Of a stretch of DNA of 64,000 bases, positions 16,401-25,949 are shown piece after piece; positions within the stretch are counted from its first letter, which is position 1, and the number at the start of each line of letters is the position of its first letter. The translations under genes were made by a program, and so were the position numbers. Source of the DNA: Lichenifustis flavocetrariae (GTDB taxonomy: Bacteria; Pseudomonadota; Alphaproteobacteria; Rhizobiales; Beijerinckiaceae); assembly GCF_026130545.1 (NCBI RefSeq), contig NZ_JAMOIM010000006.1, forward strand, positions 1 through 64,000. The letters are read 5' to 3'. A model generated the notes under the pieces. It worked only from the letters and a program-made list of their open reading frames with translations, was not told the origin of the DNA and searched no databases.

Positions 16401-16594
16401 AGAGCCCGTGCGACCGCGAGGGATCGCAGCCCCACGACCACTTCGCGCAACCCCGCAGCGCGGTCGCAACGGTGTCGCGGAGGTCGATGCCAAATGGCCG
16501 CGGCTCCCACGACCGGTTCCGCGAGGCGCGACCTTGCCGAGTGCGGCCGCGCTCGATAGACCGCCTCGCACCCGTAACGATCATCAGGACTGTG

Positions 16595-17143
16595 ATGACG
16601 CGATTGCTTGCCATTCCGATGCTGGCCGGCCTGACCACCATCGCAACCGCAACGGCCGGGGAAGCTGGACCGCTGTCGCTGCAAAGCTTCTTTCAGGGTC
16701 CGCTCACAGCCAGGGGAACGGTCGAAAACTTGCGTGACGGCACCAAGCGCGATTTCGTCATCGAGATGGTGGCGTCATGGACAGGTCCAAACGGCACTTT
16801 GGTCGAGGATGTCGCCTATTCCGACGGCGAGCGCGAGCGCAAGGTGTGGCACTTCGAGAAGGTCGGCGACGGCCGTTTCGTCGGTCGCCGTGAGGATGTC
16901 GCCGAGGATGCCGAGGTGACCGAGGACCGCGAAGGCGTCCACATGGTCTACAAGGCGAAGACGCGGGTGCCGCCGGGCCTGAGCCTGAACTTGTCGTTCG
17001 ACGATCGGCTGACGCCTGTGTCGCCGGGCCACGTGGTGGTGCGGAGCAACGTGACCTATCTGTTTGTCGATGCCGCCAAGATCGACATGGAAATCGTCAA
17101 GAAAGTCGCTCCACCGGCGAAACCGTCAGGCAAAGCGCCGTAG
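16595..17143 (+). CDS. DUF3833-like exported lipocalin-type protein
   Basis: A 182-residue protein with an N-terminal signal peptide (MTRLLAIPMLAGLTTIATAT, cleavage likely after TAGEA). The mature part, from LSLQSFFQGPLTARGTVENL through EMVASWTGPNGTL and EKVGDGRFVGRREDV to LSFDDRLTPVSPG, matches the DUF3833 pattern of strand-rich proteins that resemble lipocalins. Relatives are often lipoproteins; here no lipobox Cys is seen, so it is probably soluble in the periplasm. AGGA precedes the ATG. It ends 57 bases before msrP and may be expressed with it. Confidence 0.75.
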   Translation: MTRLLAIPMLAGLTTIATATAGEAGPLSLQSFFQGPLTARGTVENLRDGTKRDFVIEMVASWTGPNGTLVEDVAYSDGERERKVWHFEKVGDGRFVGRREDVAEDAEVTEDREGVHMVYKAKTRVPPGLSLNLSFDDRLTPVSPGHVVVRSNVTYLFVDAAKIDMEIVKKVAPPAKPSGKAP

Positions 17144-17200
17144 TTTCTTCATGGAACTGCGCCACTTTGGGCGCTGCCATCTCATCTCACGGGAGGAATC

Positions 17201-18157
17201 ATGTTGATTCGACAGCGTCGGGGCTGGGACCTGCCAGAGCTTTCGGCCACGCCCGAATCCGTTTTCCTCAATCGCCGATCTGTTTTGGCCGCCGGAGCGG
17301 CCTTCGCGGGCGGAGCCCTGGGAGCGGGTGTGCGGTTTCCCTCGGCTCGGGCCGAGGGTGCCTCTCTCTATCCTGCCAAACGCAACGAAGCCTACACGCT
17401 CGATCGTCCCCTGACGCCGGAAGCCGACAACACCAACTACAACAATTTCTACGAATACGGCACGTCGAAACACGTCGCGAGCGCCGCCGAGGCCTTGAAG
17501 CCAGATCCTTGGACCGTGACGATCGACGGTCTCGTCGAGAAGCCACGTCAGGTCGCTTTCGAGGATCTTCTCAAGGCGTTGCCCCTGGAGGAACGTCTAT
17601 ATCGGCATCGTTGCGTCGAAGCGTGGTCGATGACGGTGCCCTGGACGGGATTTCCGCTGAAGGCCTTCGTGGATTACGCGAAACCCCTCGGCTCCGCCAA
17701 ATACATGCAGTTGCAGACCTTCATGGATCCCAAGATGGCGCCCGGACAGAAGAGCTTCTTCTATCCCTGGCCCTACATCGAGGGCGTCACCATGGCGGAA
17801 GCCACGAACGAGCTCGCCTTCATGGTGACGGGCGCCTATGGCAAGCCGCTGCCAAACGTGATGGGCGCACCGTTGCGGTTGGCGCTGCCGTGGAAATATG
17901 GCTTCAAATCGGTGAAATCGATCACCAAGATCTCCTTTGTGGAGGAGCGGCCGAAGACGTTCTGGGCGGCGCTCGGTCCCGATGAATATGGCTTCTGGGC
18001 CAATGTGAACCCCGCCGTGCCGCATCCGCGCTGGAGCCAGGCTTCGGAAGCGATCCTGGGCACGGATGATCGAAAGCCGACGCTGCTTTACAACGGCTAT
18101 GCGGCCCAGGTGGCCTCGCTCTATGACGGCATGAAGGGTGAAAACCTGTTCATGTAG
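17201..18157 (+). CDS. msrP: Protein-methionine-sulfoxide reductase catalytic subunit MsrP
   Basis: A 318-residue molybdenum-cofactor enzyme that repairs oxidised methionines in periplasmic proteins. A twin-arginine signal (NRRSVLAAGAAFAGGALGAG, Arg25-Arg26) directs folded export. The molybdenum ligand is Cys138 in YRHRCVEAWSMTVPW, and LPNVMGAPLRLALPWKYGFK is the cofactor-binding region of the sulfite-oxidase fold. Length matches E. coli YedY. GGGAGGAAT lies directly before the ATG. The membrane haem partner MsrQ normally supplies electrons and is usually adjacent; here the next gene is an unrelated regulator on the opposite strand, so msrQ must be elsewhere or replaced. Confidence 0.95.
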   Translation: MLIRQRRGWDLPELSATPESVFLNRRSVLAAGAAFAGGALGAGVRFPSARAEGASLYPAKRNEAYTLDRPLTPEADNTNYNNFYEYGTSKHVASAAEALKPDPWTVTIDGLVEKPRQVAFEDLLKALPLEERLYRHRCVEAWSMTVPWTGFPLKAFVDYAKPLGSAKYMQLQTFMDPKMAPGQKSFFYPWPYIEGVTMAEATNELAFMVTGAYGKPLPNVMGAPLRLALPWKYGFKSVKSITKISFVEERPKTFWAALGPDEYGFWANVNPAVPHPRWSQASEAILGTDDRKPTLLYNGYAAQVASLYDGMKGENLFM

Positions 18158-18232
18158 GCTGCCCTTCTTGTCTTCAGGGCGAAGGCAACAAAGGCGGTTG
18201 CGATCAGCGGCGCGCGCTCTCGCCGGACGACC

Positions 18233-18988
18233 TCACGCAGTCACAATTGTCAGCCCGAGGCGGCGGTAGGGTTCGACCACCGCGTCGGGCACATCGCTTT
18301 CGACCACGAGCGTATCGGCTGCCTGTATCGGCGCGACCAGAAACGGCGAGGCGGCGCCGAGCTTTTCCTGAGAGGCGAGCACGATCGTCTCGGCGGCCTG
18401 GCTGATGAGAAGCCGCTTCAGCGCGGCCTCTTCGGCGTCACCGGTGGTGAGGCCGGCCTCCGGGTGGACGCCCGTAACTCCCAAAAAGAACATGTCGGCC
18501 CGAATGCCCGTGATCGCCGTGGTGGCGGAAGCCCCCATGGCGACCACTGAATGTTTGAAGAGGCGGCCGCCGATGATCTCCACCGCCACGCACGGGTGCT
18601 TGGCCAGCTCCACGGCCACGCTCGGGCTATGGGTGACCACCGTCGCGCGGAGATCGGCCGGCAGATGGCGGGCGACCTGAACGGCGGTCGTTCCGCCGTC
18701 GAGAAATACCACTTGTCCGGAACGCACCATCAGGGCCGCCCGTCGGCCGATCGCCGCCTTGCTGTCCGGCGCGACCTGCGTCCGCTGGGTGAAATCCCCC
18801 ATGGCCGGCGAGGCCGGAAGAGCGCCCCCGTGCACACGTTGCAGCAGCCCTTCGGCCGCGAGTTCGCGGAGATCCCGACGGATCGTGTCTTCCGATAAGC
18901 CGAGCTTCCGGCTGACGGTTTTCGCCACGACGCGCTTCTCGCGCTGCAGGACGTCGAGGAGATAGGCCTTCCGTTCCTGCGTCAGCAT
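18233..18988 (-). CDS. DeoR/GlpR-family repressor
   Basis: A 251-residue regulator. Residues 1-60 are the DeoR winged helix: RKAYLLDVLQREKRVVAKTV, SRKLGLSEDTIRRDLRELA and VHGGALP. The C-terminal sugar-phosphate-binding domain contains FLDGGTTAVQVARHLPADL and the GVTGVHPEAGLTTGDAEEAA segment, both standard. Such proteins are relieved by phosphorylated sugars. It is divergent from the Nudix gene over a 102-base region with four TGCAC boxes, so it probably controls itself and that gene. Confidence 0.92.
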   Translation of the reverse strand: MLTQERKAYLLDVLQREKRVVAKTVSRKLGLSEDTIRRDLRELAAEGLLQRVHGGALPASPAMGDFTQRTQVAPDSKAAIGRRAALMVRSGQVVFLDGGTTAVQVARHLPADLRATVVTHSPSVAVELAKHPCVAVEIIGGRLFKHSVVAMGASATTAITGIRADMFFLGVTGVHPEAGLTTGDAEEAALKRLLISQAAETIVLASQEKLGAASPFLVAPIQAADTLVVESDVPDAVVEPYRRLGLTIVTA

Positions 18989-19012
18989 CGGTCACTCTCA
19001 TCATGAAGCTGC

Positions 19013-19070
19013 TTGACATTGCACGAAACTGCACGAAAAACCTAGTTACATGCACGAGGGTGCACTTAAA
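19013..19070. promoter_or_regulatory. Four phased TGCAC operator boxes
   Basis: In the divergent region between the DeoR and Nudix genes, TGCAC occurs at 19020, 19030, 19051 and 19061, the first three as TGCACGA. Spacings of 10, 21 and 10 bases put all four on one face of the helix. A TTGACA at 19013-19018 could be a -35 box for the Nudix gene, with boxes covering the core promoter. This is the expected layout for cooperative repressor binding; binding itself is inferred. Confidence 0.65.
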
Positions 19071-19090
19071 ATCTTGAATGGAGATCTAGG

Positions 19091-19714
19091 ATGACCATTG
19101 CCGATCGCATCGAGGTCGAAAGCGTCACGGTATTGGCGGACGACTGGTCGGTGCTCAAGAAGACGGTCCTGCGCTACCGGCGGCGTGATGGGACATGGCA
19201 ACGGCTCAGCCGGGAGACCTACGACCGGGGCGATGGCGCCGTCATCCTGCTCTACGACCCGGCACGCCGGACCGTGGTGCTGACCCGGCAGTTTCGTTAT
19301 CCGGCTCTCGTCAACGGCTGGGACGATCTCCTCATCGAGGCCCCGGCCGGATTGCTCGACCGCATCTCCCCTGAAGCGCGGATCGGCCTTGAAGCCGAGG
19401 AAGAGACGGGGTTCCGGGTCCGCGACGTCCGCCGGATATTCGAAGCCTTCATGAGCCCGGGTTCAGTGACCGAGAAGCTGTTCTTCTTCGTGGCGCGCTA
19501 TGAACCGGTGGATCGCGTCGGCCTCGGAGGCGGCAACGCGGAGGAAGGTGAAGACATCGACGTTCTGGAGCTCAGGATTGAAGATGCCTTGGGCATGATC
19601 GAAACCGGAGCCATCCGGGATGGCAAGACCATTCTGCTGCTGCAATATGCTGCTCTGCATCTTTTTCCCGGCGAACCGGCCACCCGATGTCCTAGCCAGT
19701 CGCTCATCGGCTGA
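19091..19714 (+). CDS. NudK-like Nudix hydrolase
   Basis: A 207-residue Nudix protein resembling GDP-mannose/ADP-ribose pyrophosphatases of the NudK group. It starts with strands RIEVESVTVLADDWSVLKKT and contains DRGDGAVILLYDPARRTVVL and RQFRYPALVNGW, typical of NudK. The Nudix box is GLLDRISPEARIGLEAEEET with the metal-binding EEETG kept, while the Glu usually found six residues after the Gly is Ser. It would hydrolyse a nucleotide-sugar or similar diphosphate to two phosphate esters. Control by the divergent DeoR protein suggests it acts on a sugar nucleotide pool. Confidence 0.88.
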   Translation: MTIADRIEVESVTVLADDWSVLKKTVLRYRRRDGTWQRLSRETYDRGDGAVILLYDPARRTVVLTRQFRYPALVNGWDDLLIEAPAGLLDRISPEARIGLEAEEETGFRVRDVRRIFEAFMSPGSVTEKLFFFVARYEPVDRVGLGGGNAEEGEDIDVLELRIEDALGMIETGAIRDGKTILLLQYAALHLFPGEPATRCPSQSLIG

Positions 19715-19823
19715 AATTTGGGCATGCAGGATCATTGACGGGTCTTCCCCTGCCGCTTAGGAGCCGATAACCCATTCACGACGCCGTGACCGCTCCTTCT
19801 CGGGCGGCCGCCAGGGACACGCG

Positions 19824-22800
19824 ATGCCGATCCGCGCCGCCATCAATCATGTTACCGATTATCGTTACGACAGGCCCATCAATCTCGGGGCCCAGGTGGT
19901 TCGACTAAGGCCGGCGCCACACAGCCGGACAGCGATCCCGAGCTATTCGCTGAAGATCGAGCCGGCGGAACATTTCATCAACTGGCAGCAGGACCCGTGC
20001 GGCAATTGGCTGGCCCGGCTCGTGTTTCCCGAGAAGGTCACGCGCTTTCGCATCGAAGTCGATTTGACGGCTGACCTCTCCGTCGTCAACCCGTTCGACT
20101 TCTTCATCGATCCGACCGCCGAGACCGTGCCGTTCAGTTACGATGCCGAGTCTCGTGACGAGCTCGGCGCCTATCTGACGCCGGAGCCGGCCGGGCCGAA
20201 GCTGCAGGAGTTTCTCGCCTCCATCGGACAGGAACCGGTCCGTACGGTCGATTTCCTCGTGGCGCTGAACATCAAGGTTCAGCAACTCGTCAAATATCTC
20301 ATCCGCATGGAACCGGGCGTGCAGACGCCCGAGGAGACGCTGACGAACCTGTCGGGGTCCTGCCGCGACTCGGCGTGGCTGCTCGTGCAGATCATGCGCC
20401 ATCTCGGCCTCGCGGCCCGGTTCGTGTCCGGCTATCTCATCCAGCTCAAGGCCGACATCGATCCGATCGAGGGCCCGCTCGGCACGCGCCACGATTTCAC
20501 CGACCTGCATGCCTGGGCGGAAGTCTATATTCCGGGCGCCGGTTGGATCGGACTTGACGCAACCTCGGGCCTTCTGTGCGGCGAAGGTCACATCCCGCTG
20601 GCGGCAACGCCGCATTACAGCTCCGCGGCCCCGATTTCCGGCCTCCTCGACCCCTGCGAGATCGAATTTCATCATTCGATGACGGTCACGCGGGTTGCCG
20701 AAGCGCCGCGCATATCCATGCCTTTCTCGGACGAAGCCTGGCAGGCGCTCGATGCGCTCGGCCATCGTATCGACGAGGATCTCATGGCGGGCAACGTCCG
20801 GCTGACGATGGGCGGCGAGCCTACCTTCGTGTCGGTCGACGACTTCGAGGGAGCCGAGTGGAACACCGAAGCCATGGGCCCCACCAAGCGCGCCCTTGGT
20901 GACGAACTGATCCGCCGCCTGCGCACGGTCTTCGCGCCGGGCGGCTTCCTGCACTATGGCCAGGGCAAGTGGTATCCGGGCGAGATCCTGCCACGCTGGG
21001 CCTTCGCGCTCTACTGGCGCAAGGACGGCCAGCCGATCTGGCGCAACCCGGACCTGATCGCGAGCGAGAAGGCATCCCGCAGCGCGACCGTGCGGGATGC
21101 CGAAACCTTCCTGGCGGATCTCGCAGGCCGCCTGGGCGTCGACCCGACCTATACGGCGCCGGCCTTCGAGGATCCTGCCCATTGGATCATGAAGGAGAAC
21201 CAGCTTCCCGGGAATGTCGATGCCGCGGACGCCAAGGTGGGCACGGTGGAACAGCGTGCCCGCATTGCGCGTGTGTTCGAGCGGGGGCTCGGCACGCCGA
21301 CCGCCTTCGTGCTGCCGGTGCAGCGCTGGTTCGCGGCCGAGCGCCGTTGGGCGAGCGAGAAATGGGAGACGCGGCGTGGCCGCATCTTCCTGATCGCCGG
21401 CGACAGCCCGGCCGGCTTCCGCCTGCCTCTCGACCAGCTCGACTACCTGCCGCCCTCCCGCTTCCCCTATTCGGCGCCGCAGGACCCGCTGGAACCGCGC
21501 CGGCCGCTGCCGAGCGCCGACCAGTTCTCCGCCCTGGTGGCCCGCAAGGACGAGCCGGAAACCGCACTGCACGCGGAGGCCGCCAAACACGAGGCCGGCG
21601 TGCCGCCGCAGGCCCGGTCCTACGACCCCGAAGTGCGCACAGCGCTGGCGGTCGAGCCGCGCGACGGGCTCCTGTGCATCTTCATGCCGCCGGTCGACAC
21701 GCTTGAGGATTATCTTGAGCTGATCGCCGCGATCGAGGCAACAGCCGAAAACACGGGTCTGGCGATCCACATCGAGGGCTACCCGCCGCCCTTCGACCCG
21801 CGCCTGAACGTCATCAAGGTGACGCCCGATCCCGGCGTGATCGAAGTCAACATTCATCCCTCCGCCTCCTGGAAGGAGGCTGTGCATACGACGCGCGAGC
21901 TCTATGCCGAGGCCCGCCTCACGCGCCTTGCAGCCGACAAGTTCATGCAGGACGGCCGCCATACCGGCACGGGTGGCGGCAACCATGTGGTGCTCGGTGG
22001 CGAGACGCCGGCCGATTCGCCCTTCCTGCGCCGGCCAGACCTCCTCAAGAGCATGCTGATCTATTGGCAGCGACATCCGGCGCTGTCCTACTTCTTCTCC
22101 GGCCTCTACATCGGCCCGACGAGCCAGGCGCCCCGCATGGATGAGGCCCGGCACGATGGCCTCTACGAGATGGAGATCGCGCTCGGCCAGGTGCCGGGCC
22201 CCTCCGCCCGCAACATCGCCCCCTGGATGGTCGACCGTCTGCTGCGCAACCTTCTGGTCGACGTCACGGGTAACACGCACCGCGCCGAACTCTGCATCGA
22301 CAAGCTCTATTCGCCGGATTCGGCGACCGGCCGCCTGGGTCTCCTGGAATTCCGCGGCTTCGAGATGCCTCCGGATGCGCGCATGAGCCTGGCCCAGCAG
22401 CTGCTGTTGCGCGGGATCGTGGCGTGGCTCTGGCGCGAACCCATCGACGGGCCGCTCGTGCGCTGGGGCACAACGCTGCACGACAAATTCATGCTGCCGC
22501 ATTGCATCTGGGCGGACTTCAAGGAGGTGCTCGGAGATCTGCGCCAGGCCGGCTATGCGTTCGATTCGAGCTGGTACGAAGCGCAGTGGGAGTTCCGCTT
22601 CCCGTTCTACGGCGCGATCCGCCAGGATGACGTGTCGCTCGAATTGCGCGGCGCGCTGGAACCCTGGCATGTGCTGGGCGAGGAAGGCACGATCGGCGGG
22701 ACGGCCCGCTATGTGGATTCCTCGGTCGAGCGCGTCGAGGTGAAGCTCAGCGGGGCGACGCCCGGCCGGCATATCGTGGCCTGCAACGGCCGCCGCGTGC

Positions 22801-23147
22801 CGCTGACCCCGACGCGCGAGCGAGGCGGCTTCGTGGGCGGCGTGCGCTTCAAGGCATGGCAGCCGGTCCGCTCCATGCAGCCGCTGGTGCGCGTCAACGC
22901 GCCTCTTACCTTCGACATTATCGACACCTGGAACGGCCGCTCGATGGGCGGCTGCACCTACGGGGTCGCGCACCCCGGCGGCCGCAGCTATGCCACGTTC
23001 CCGGTCAACGCGCTCGAGGCGGAGACCCGGCGCCTCGCTCGGTTCCAGAATTTCGGCCACACGGGCGGCTCCGTCTTCGTCCCTCCCGAGGAACAGCCCG
23101 GCGAGTTCCCGATGACCCTCGATCTCCGACGCCCGCCCGGCCTTTAG
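19824..23147 (+). CDS. Transglutaminase - DUF2126 large protein
   Basis: An 1107-residue cytosolic protein. Residues about 1-90 are the transglutaminase N-terminal beta domain ([20 protein letters not shown]). The papain-like transglutaminase core spans about 140-290, with nucleophile Cys180 in [13 protein letters not shown], His229 in DLHAWAEVY and the Asp of WIGLDATSG. From about residue 300 to the end is DUF2126 ([52 protein letters not shown]), a region proposed to hold an amidoligase-like fold. It opens a conserved three-gene set with the ATP-grasp/alpha-E gene and a second transglutaminase. Relatives are proposed to form and cut amide or peptide bonds on an unknown product. Confidence 0.9.
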   Translation: MPIRAAINHVTDYRYDRPINLGAQVVRLRPAPHSRTAIPSYSLKIEPAEHFINWQQDPCGNWLARLVFPEKVTRFRIEVDLTADLSVVNPFDFFIDPTAETVPFSYDAESRDELGAYLTPEPAGPKLQEFLASIGQEPVRTVDFLVALNIKVQQLVKYLIRMEPGVQTPEETLTNLSGSCRDSAWLLVQIMRHLGLAARFVSGYLIQLKADIDPIEGPLGTRHDFTDLHAWAEVYIPGAGWIGLDATSGLLCGEGHIPLAATPHYSSAAPISGLLDPCEIEFHHSMTVTRVAEAPRISMPFSDEAWQALDALGHRIDEDLMAGNVRLTMGGEPTFVSVDDFEGAEWNTEAMGPTKRALGDELIRRLRTVFAPGGFLHYGQGKWYPGEILPRWAFALYWRKDGQPIWRNPDLIASEKASRSATVRDAETFLADLAGRLGVDPTYTAPAFEDPAHWIMKENQLPGNVDAADAKVGTVEQRARIARVFERGLGTPTAFVLPVQRWFAAERRWASEKWETRRGRIFLIAGDSPAGFRLPLDQLDYLPPSRFPYSAPQDPLEPRRPLPSADQFSALVARKDEPETALHAEAAKHEAGVPPQARSYDPEVRTALAVEPRDGLLCIFMPPVDTLEDYLELIAAIEATAENTGLAIHIEGYPPPFDPRLNVIKVTPDPGVIEVNIHPSASWKEAVHTTRELYAEARLTRLAADKFMQDGRHTGTGGGNHVVLGGETPADSPFLRRPDLLKSMLIYWQRHPALSYFFSGLYIGPTSQAPRMDEARHDGLYEMEIALGQVPGPSARNIAPWMVDRLLRNLLVDVTGNTHRAELCIDKLYSPDSATGRLGLLEFRGFEMPPDARMSLAQQLLLRGIVAWLWREPIDGPLVRWGTTLHDKFMLPHCIWADFKEVLGDLRQAGYAFDSSWYEAQWEFRFPFYGAIRQDDVSLELRGALEPWHVLGEEGTIGGTARYVDSSVERVEVKLSGATPGRHIVACNGRRVPLTPTRERGGFVGGVRFKAWQPVRSMQPLVRVNAPLTFDIIDTWNGRSMGGCTYGVAHPGGRSYATFPVNALEAETRRLARFQNFGHTGGSVFVPPEEQPGEFPMTLDLRRPPGL

Positions 23148-23179
23148 CGGATGTGCCGCTGTGCTCAGGGCTGGGCGGG

Positions 23180-23213
23180 GACACAGCCGCCCCTTGGGCA
23201 GGGCGGCTGTGTC
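23180..23213. terminator. Strong hairpin after the DUF2126 gene
   Basis: Perfect 13-base arms (GACACAGCCGCCC and its complement) enclose an eight-base loop 32 bases after the stop codon. No U tract follows on the plus strand, so it may be a Rho-independent-like pause, an mRNA-stabilising hairpin, or part of a repeat rather than a full terminator. Confidence 0.45.
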
Positions 23214-23245
23214 ATCAAGATCTCTCGCGCCGATCCCAGGATTTT

Positions 23246-23361
23246 CCTCTCTCCCTTGGAGAGAGGGGCTCGGGGTGAAGCTTGGAAAGCTTCGGATCGG
23301 ACGTGTCGGAGACACATTCGTGACCCTCATCTCCGGCTCGTTTCCACAAGGGAGAGGGGAG
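23246..23361. repeat. Intergenic CCTCTC-type dispersed repeat
   Basis: Starts with a perfect hairpin (arms CCTCTCTCC and GGAGAGAGG around CTT), runs through GGGGCTCGGGGTGAAG and CCCTCATCTCCGGC, and ends with AAGGGAGAGGGGAGAAG. Sequences of this type are common multi-copy intergenic repeats in Hyphomicrobiales. Together with the hairpin before it, it fills the 297-base gap between the DUF2126 and ATP-grasp genes; nothing else is seen there. Confidence 0.55.
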
Positions 23362-23444
23362 AAGAGGTTCCTCATGCGCCGATGTGTGGATCCGAAAGGG
23401 TAACAAGGCGATCGGCCTCACGCCGTTGCGGCGGGATCTAGCCC

Positions 23445-25949
23445 GTGACTGCGTCGGGCGACTCCAAAACTCGAAATGACCGTCTTGAGCGTATGATCGA
23501 GGCCTACGAGCCTCTGCCCGGCGTCCTCGACGAATGCGTGGATCGGGATGGACGGATTCGTCCCCACTGGCGCCGGTTCTTCGAACTTTTCACAGCCCTG
23601 CCATCGGCGGAGCTGATGCGGCGCGTGGCCAGCGCGGACCGGCACATGCGCGACACCGGTGTGACTTATCGCACCTATGGCGATGCCGACGACCGGCCCT
23701 GGCCGATCAGTCCCGTGCCCCTGCTGATCGATGCGGCGGAATGGAGCACGATCGCGGCCGGCGTCGCCCAGCGGGCCCGCTTGGCCGAAGCGGTTCTGGC
23801 CGACGTTTTCGGGCCGAGCCGTCTCGTCCGCGAGGGGCTGCTGCCGGCGGCAGCCGTGGCCGGCAGCCCGGATTTCCTGCATCCCGCGGTTGGGGTGATG
23901 CCGACCGGCCATCGCTTTCTCTCGCTCTACGCGGTCGATCTCGGCCGAGGGCCCGACGGACGCTGGTGGGTGTTGGGCGATCGCACCCAGGCACCGTCGG
24001 GTGCCGGTTATGCGCTTGAGAACCGGCTCGCTTTGTCGCGCGCCTTCGCCGACCTTTACGGCAGCATGAACATCGAGCGGCTGGCGCCGTTCTTCCAGGC
24101 TTTCCGCGACGGCCTCTCGCAACTCGCCGAACGAGTCGAACCGCGCATCTGTCTCTGGACGCCCGGACCCCTCAGCGAAACCTATTTCGAGCATGCCTAT
24201 CTGGCGCGCTATCTCGGCTTTCTACTCGTGGAGGGCGGCGACCTCGTCGTGCGGGACGAGCAGGTGCATATCCGCACCGTGGCGGGTCTCAAACGGGCCG
24301 ACGTGTTGCTGCGCAGGGTCGACGCCGATTATGCCGATCCGCTCGAGCTCAATGGCCGTTCCCGTCTCGGCGTCGCGGGTCTGATGGAGGCTGTGCGGGG
24401 CGGGCGTGTCGCCATCGCCAATGCGCTGGGCGCCGGGCTCGTCGAAGGTCGGGCCCTGATGAGTTTCCTGCCTCAACTGGCGCAGCCCACGATCGCGGAA
24501 GATCTGCTGCTGCCGAGCCTCGCCACGTTCTGGGGGGGCACCAAGGCCGGCCATGAGGCCGCCGTCGAACGGCTCGACACAATGGTGTCCGGGGCTTTCC
24601 GGGAGCGTATTCCCGGCCTGGGACTTGATCGGCCGACCCTGGGTGGCGAATTGTCATCGGAACAGCGTGTCCACTTGCGGCGCCTGATGCAGGATCGCGC
24701 CATCGACTATGCCGCCCAGGATGTGGCGCGGCTCTCCACCACCCCGGTTTGGGACGGCACGCGCTTCGTACCCCGGCCCTTCGTGCTGCGGGTCTTTGCT
24801 GCCGCGACGGCCGACGGATGGCGGGTCATGCCGGGCGGGTTCTGCCGGGTCGCGAGCCGGGCCGACGCCACCGCGATTTCCATGAGCACCGGCGTCCAGT
24901 CGGCCGATGTCTGGGTTCTGGCCGACCAACCGGTCGAGAGCGTGACCCTGTTGCCGAGCAGCGGTACGGTCAGGATCCGGCGCCTCCTCGGCAATTTGCC
25001 GAGTCGCGCCGCCGATAACCTATTCTGGCTTGGCCGCTATCTTGAGCGGACCGAGGGGACGTTGCGCATCGTGCGGTGCCTGAGCGGCCGGATGATCGAA
25101 GCATGCGGGCGCGGACAGGCTGGAGGGTTGACCCTGGCGCTCGGTAAGCTGGTGGATCTCCTGGTCCGGTGGGGTGCCTTGTCACCAGGACCGCCCGGCG
25201 GTGCCGCGCGCCTCCAGAGCGCGGTCTACGATCCCGATCGCTTCGGCTCCGCCCTGGCGCTGGCGCGCGAGGTACGACGCACCGCCTCGACGATCCGCGA
25301 GCGCCTGTCTGTCGACACCACCCGGCTGATCCACGACCTTGTGACGCATTTGTCCGTGCCGATGGCCGAGCAGGCGAGAGAGGCTGATCTCTTCGAGGGC
25401 GCCGACCGCGCGCTCCAGTTGATCGCCGCCATCTCGGGCCTCGGCCAGGAGAACGTCAATCGCGTGGCGGGTTGGCGCTTCCTTGAAATGGGACGACGCA
25501 TCGAGCGCGCTGTGGCCACCTGCCGCTTCGCTCGCAGCTTCGCCGGGGAACCGGGCCCGGCCGAGAGCCTGGACGTGTTGCTCGATCTCATCGATTCCCA
25601 GATCACCTACCGATCGCGCTACCTGATCGGCGTGGCGCTCGCGCCCATTCGCGACATGGCACTGCTCGATCCTTACAATCCGAGGTCGGTGACGTTCCAG
25701 ATCGACCGCCTGGCGGAGCATCTGGCGGCGCTCCCGGTTCTGCGTGGCGACGGTTTGATCGAGCGCCCCCACAGTCTGGTCCGACAGGTCGCGACCTTTG
25801 TGGCGACCACCGATGCCCACAGTGTCGACGGTGCCGTGATCGATCGGATCGAAGGCGACGTCATGGCGCTCAGCGGCGCTATTGCGGACCGCTATTTCCT
25901 CCAAGGCGCTTCGGCGGCACGCGCCGACAAATGGACGGGGCTCGGGTGA
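23445..25949 (+). CDS. Circularly permuted ATP-grasp fused to alpha-E domain
   Basis: An 834-residue fusion. Residues about 1-480 are a circularly permuted ATP-grasp ligase: GVTYRTYGDADDRPWPISPV, VDLGRGPDGRWWVLGDRTQA followed by PSGAGYALENRLALSRAF, and a late RVFAAATADGWRVMPGGFCR. Residues about 515-820 are the helical alpha-E domain (SRAADNLFWLGRYLERTEGT, and NPRSVTFQIDRLAEHLAALP). In many genomes these two are separate neighbouring genes; here they are one chain. ATP-grasp ligases activate a carboxylate with ATP and join it to an amine, so this is the proposed bond-forming enzyme of the cluster. The start is GTG; a Met 16 residues in is an alternative. It overlaps the next gene by 4 bases. 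Confidence 0.88.
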   Translation: MTASGDSKTRNDRLERMIEAYEPLPGVLDECVDRDGRIRPHWRRFFELFTALPSAELMRRVASADRHMRDTGVTYRTYGDADDRPWPISPVPLLIDAAEWSTIAAGVAQRARLAEAVLADVFGPSRLVREGLLPAAAVAGSPDFLHPAVGVMPTGHRFLSLYAVDLGRGPDGRWWVLGDRTQAPSGAGYALENRLALSRAFADLYGSMNIERLAPFFQAFRDGLSQLAERVEPRICLWTPGPLSETYFEHAYLARYLGFLLVEGGDLVVRDEQVHIRTVAGLKRADVLLRRVDADYADPLELNGRSRLGVAGLMEAVRGGRVAIANALGAGLVEGRALMSFLPQLAQPTIAEDLLLPSLATFWGGTKAGHEAAVERLDTMVSGAFRERIPGLGLDRPTLGGELSSEQRVHLRRLMQDRAIDYAAQDVARLSTTPVWDGTRFVPRPFVLRVFAAATADGWRVMPGGFCRVASRADATAISMSTGVQSADVWVLADQPVESVTLLPSSGTVRIRRLLGNLPSRAADNLFWLGRYLERTEGTLRIVRCLSGRMIEACGRGQAGGLTLALGKLVDLLVRWGALSPGPPGGAARLQSAVYDPDRFGSALALAREVRRTASTIRERLSVDTTRLIHDLVTHLSVPMAEQAREADLFEGADRALQLIAAISGLGQENVNRVAGWRFLEMGRRIERAVATCRFARSFAGEPGPAESLDVLLDLIDSQITYRSRYLIGVALAPIRDMALLDPYNPRSVTFQIDRLAEHLAALPVLRGDGLIERPHSLVRQVATFVATTDAHSVDGAVIDRIEGDVMALSGAIADRYFLQGASAARADKWTGLG

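Noticed and set aside
14939-16594. Open frame reading from 14939 through into the DUF3833 gene
   Set aside because: The upstream part is an out-of-frame Arg-rich reading of the GINT1-like gene; the true gene starts at the signal peptide at 16595.
23180-23361. CRISPR-like repeats
   Set aside because: The repeats are single hairpins of different sequence without regular spacers.
19905-23375. A 1156-codon open frame on the minus strand opposite the DUF2126 gene
   Set aside because: Its translation is Arg/Ala/His-rich with no family motif, while the plus strand encodes a full, motif-complete protein. Long antisense frames are expected in such GC-rich DNA.
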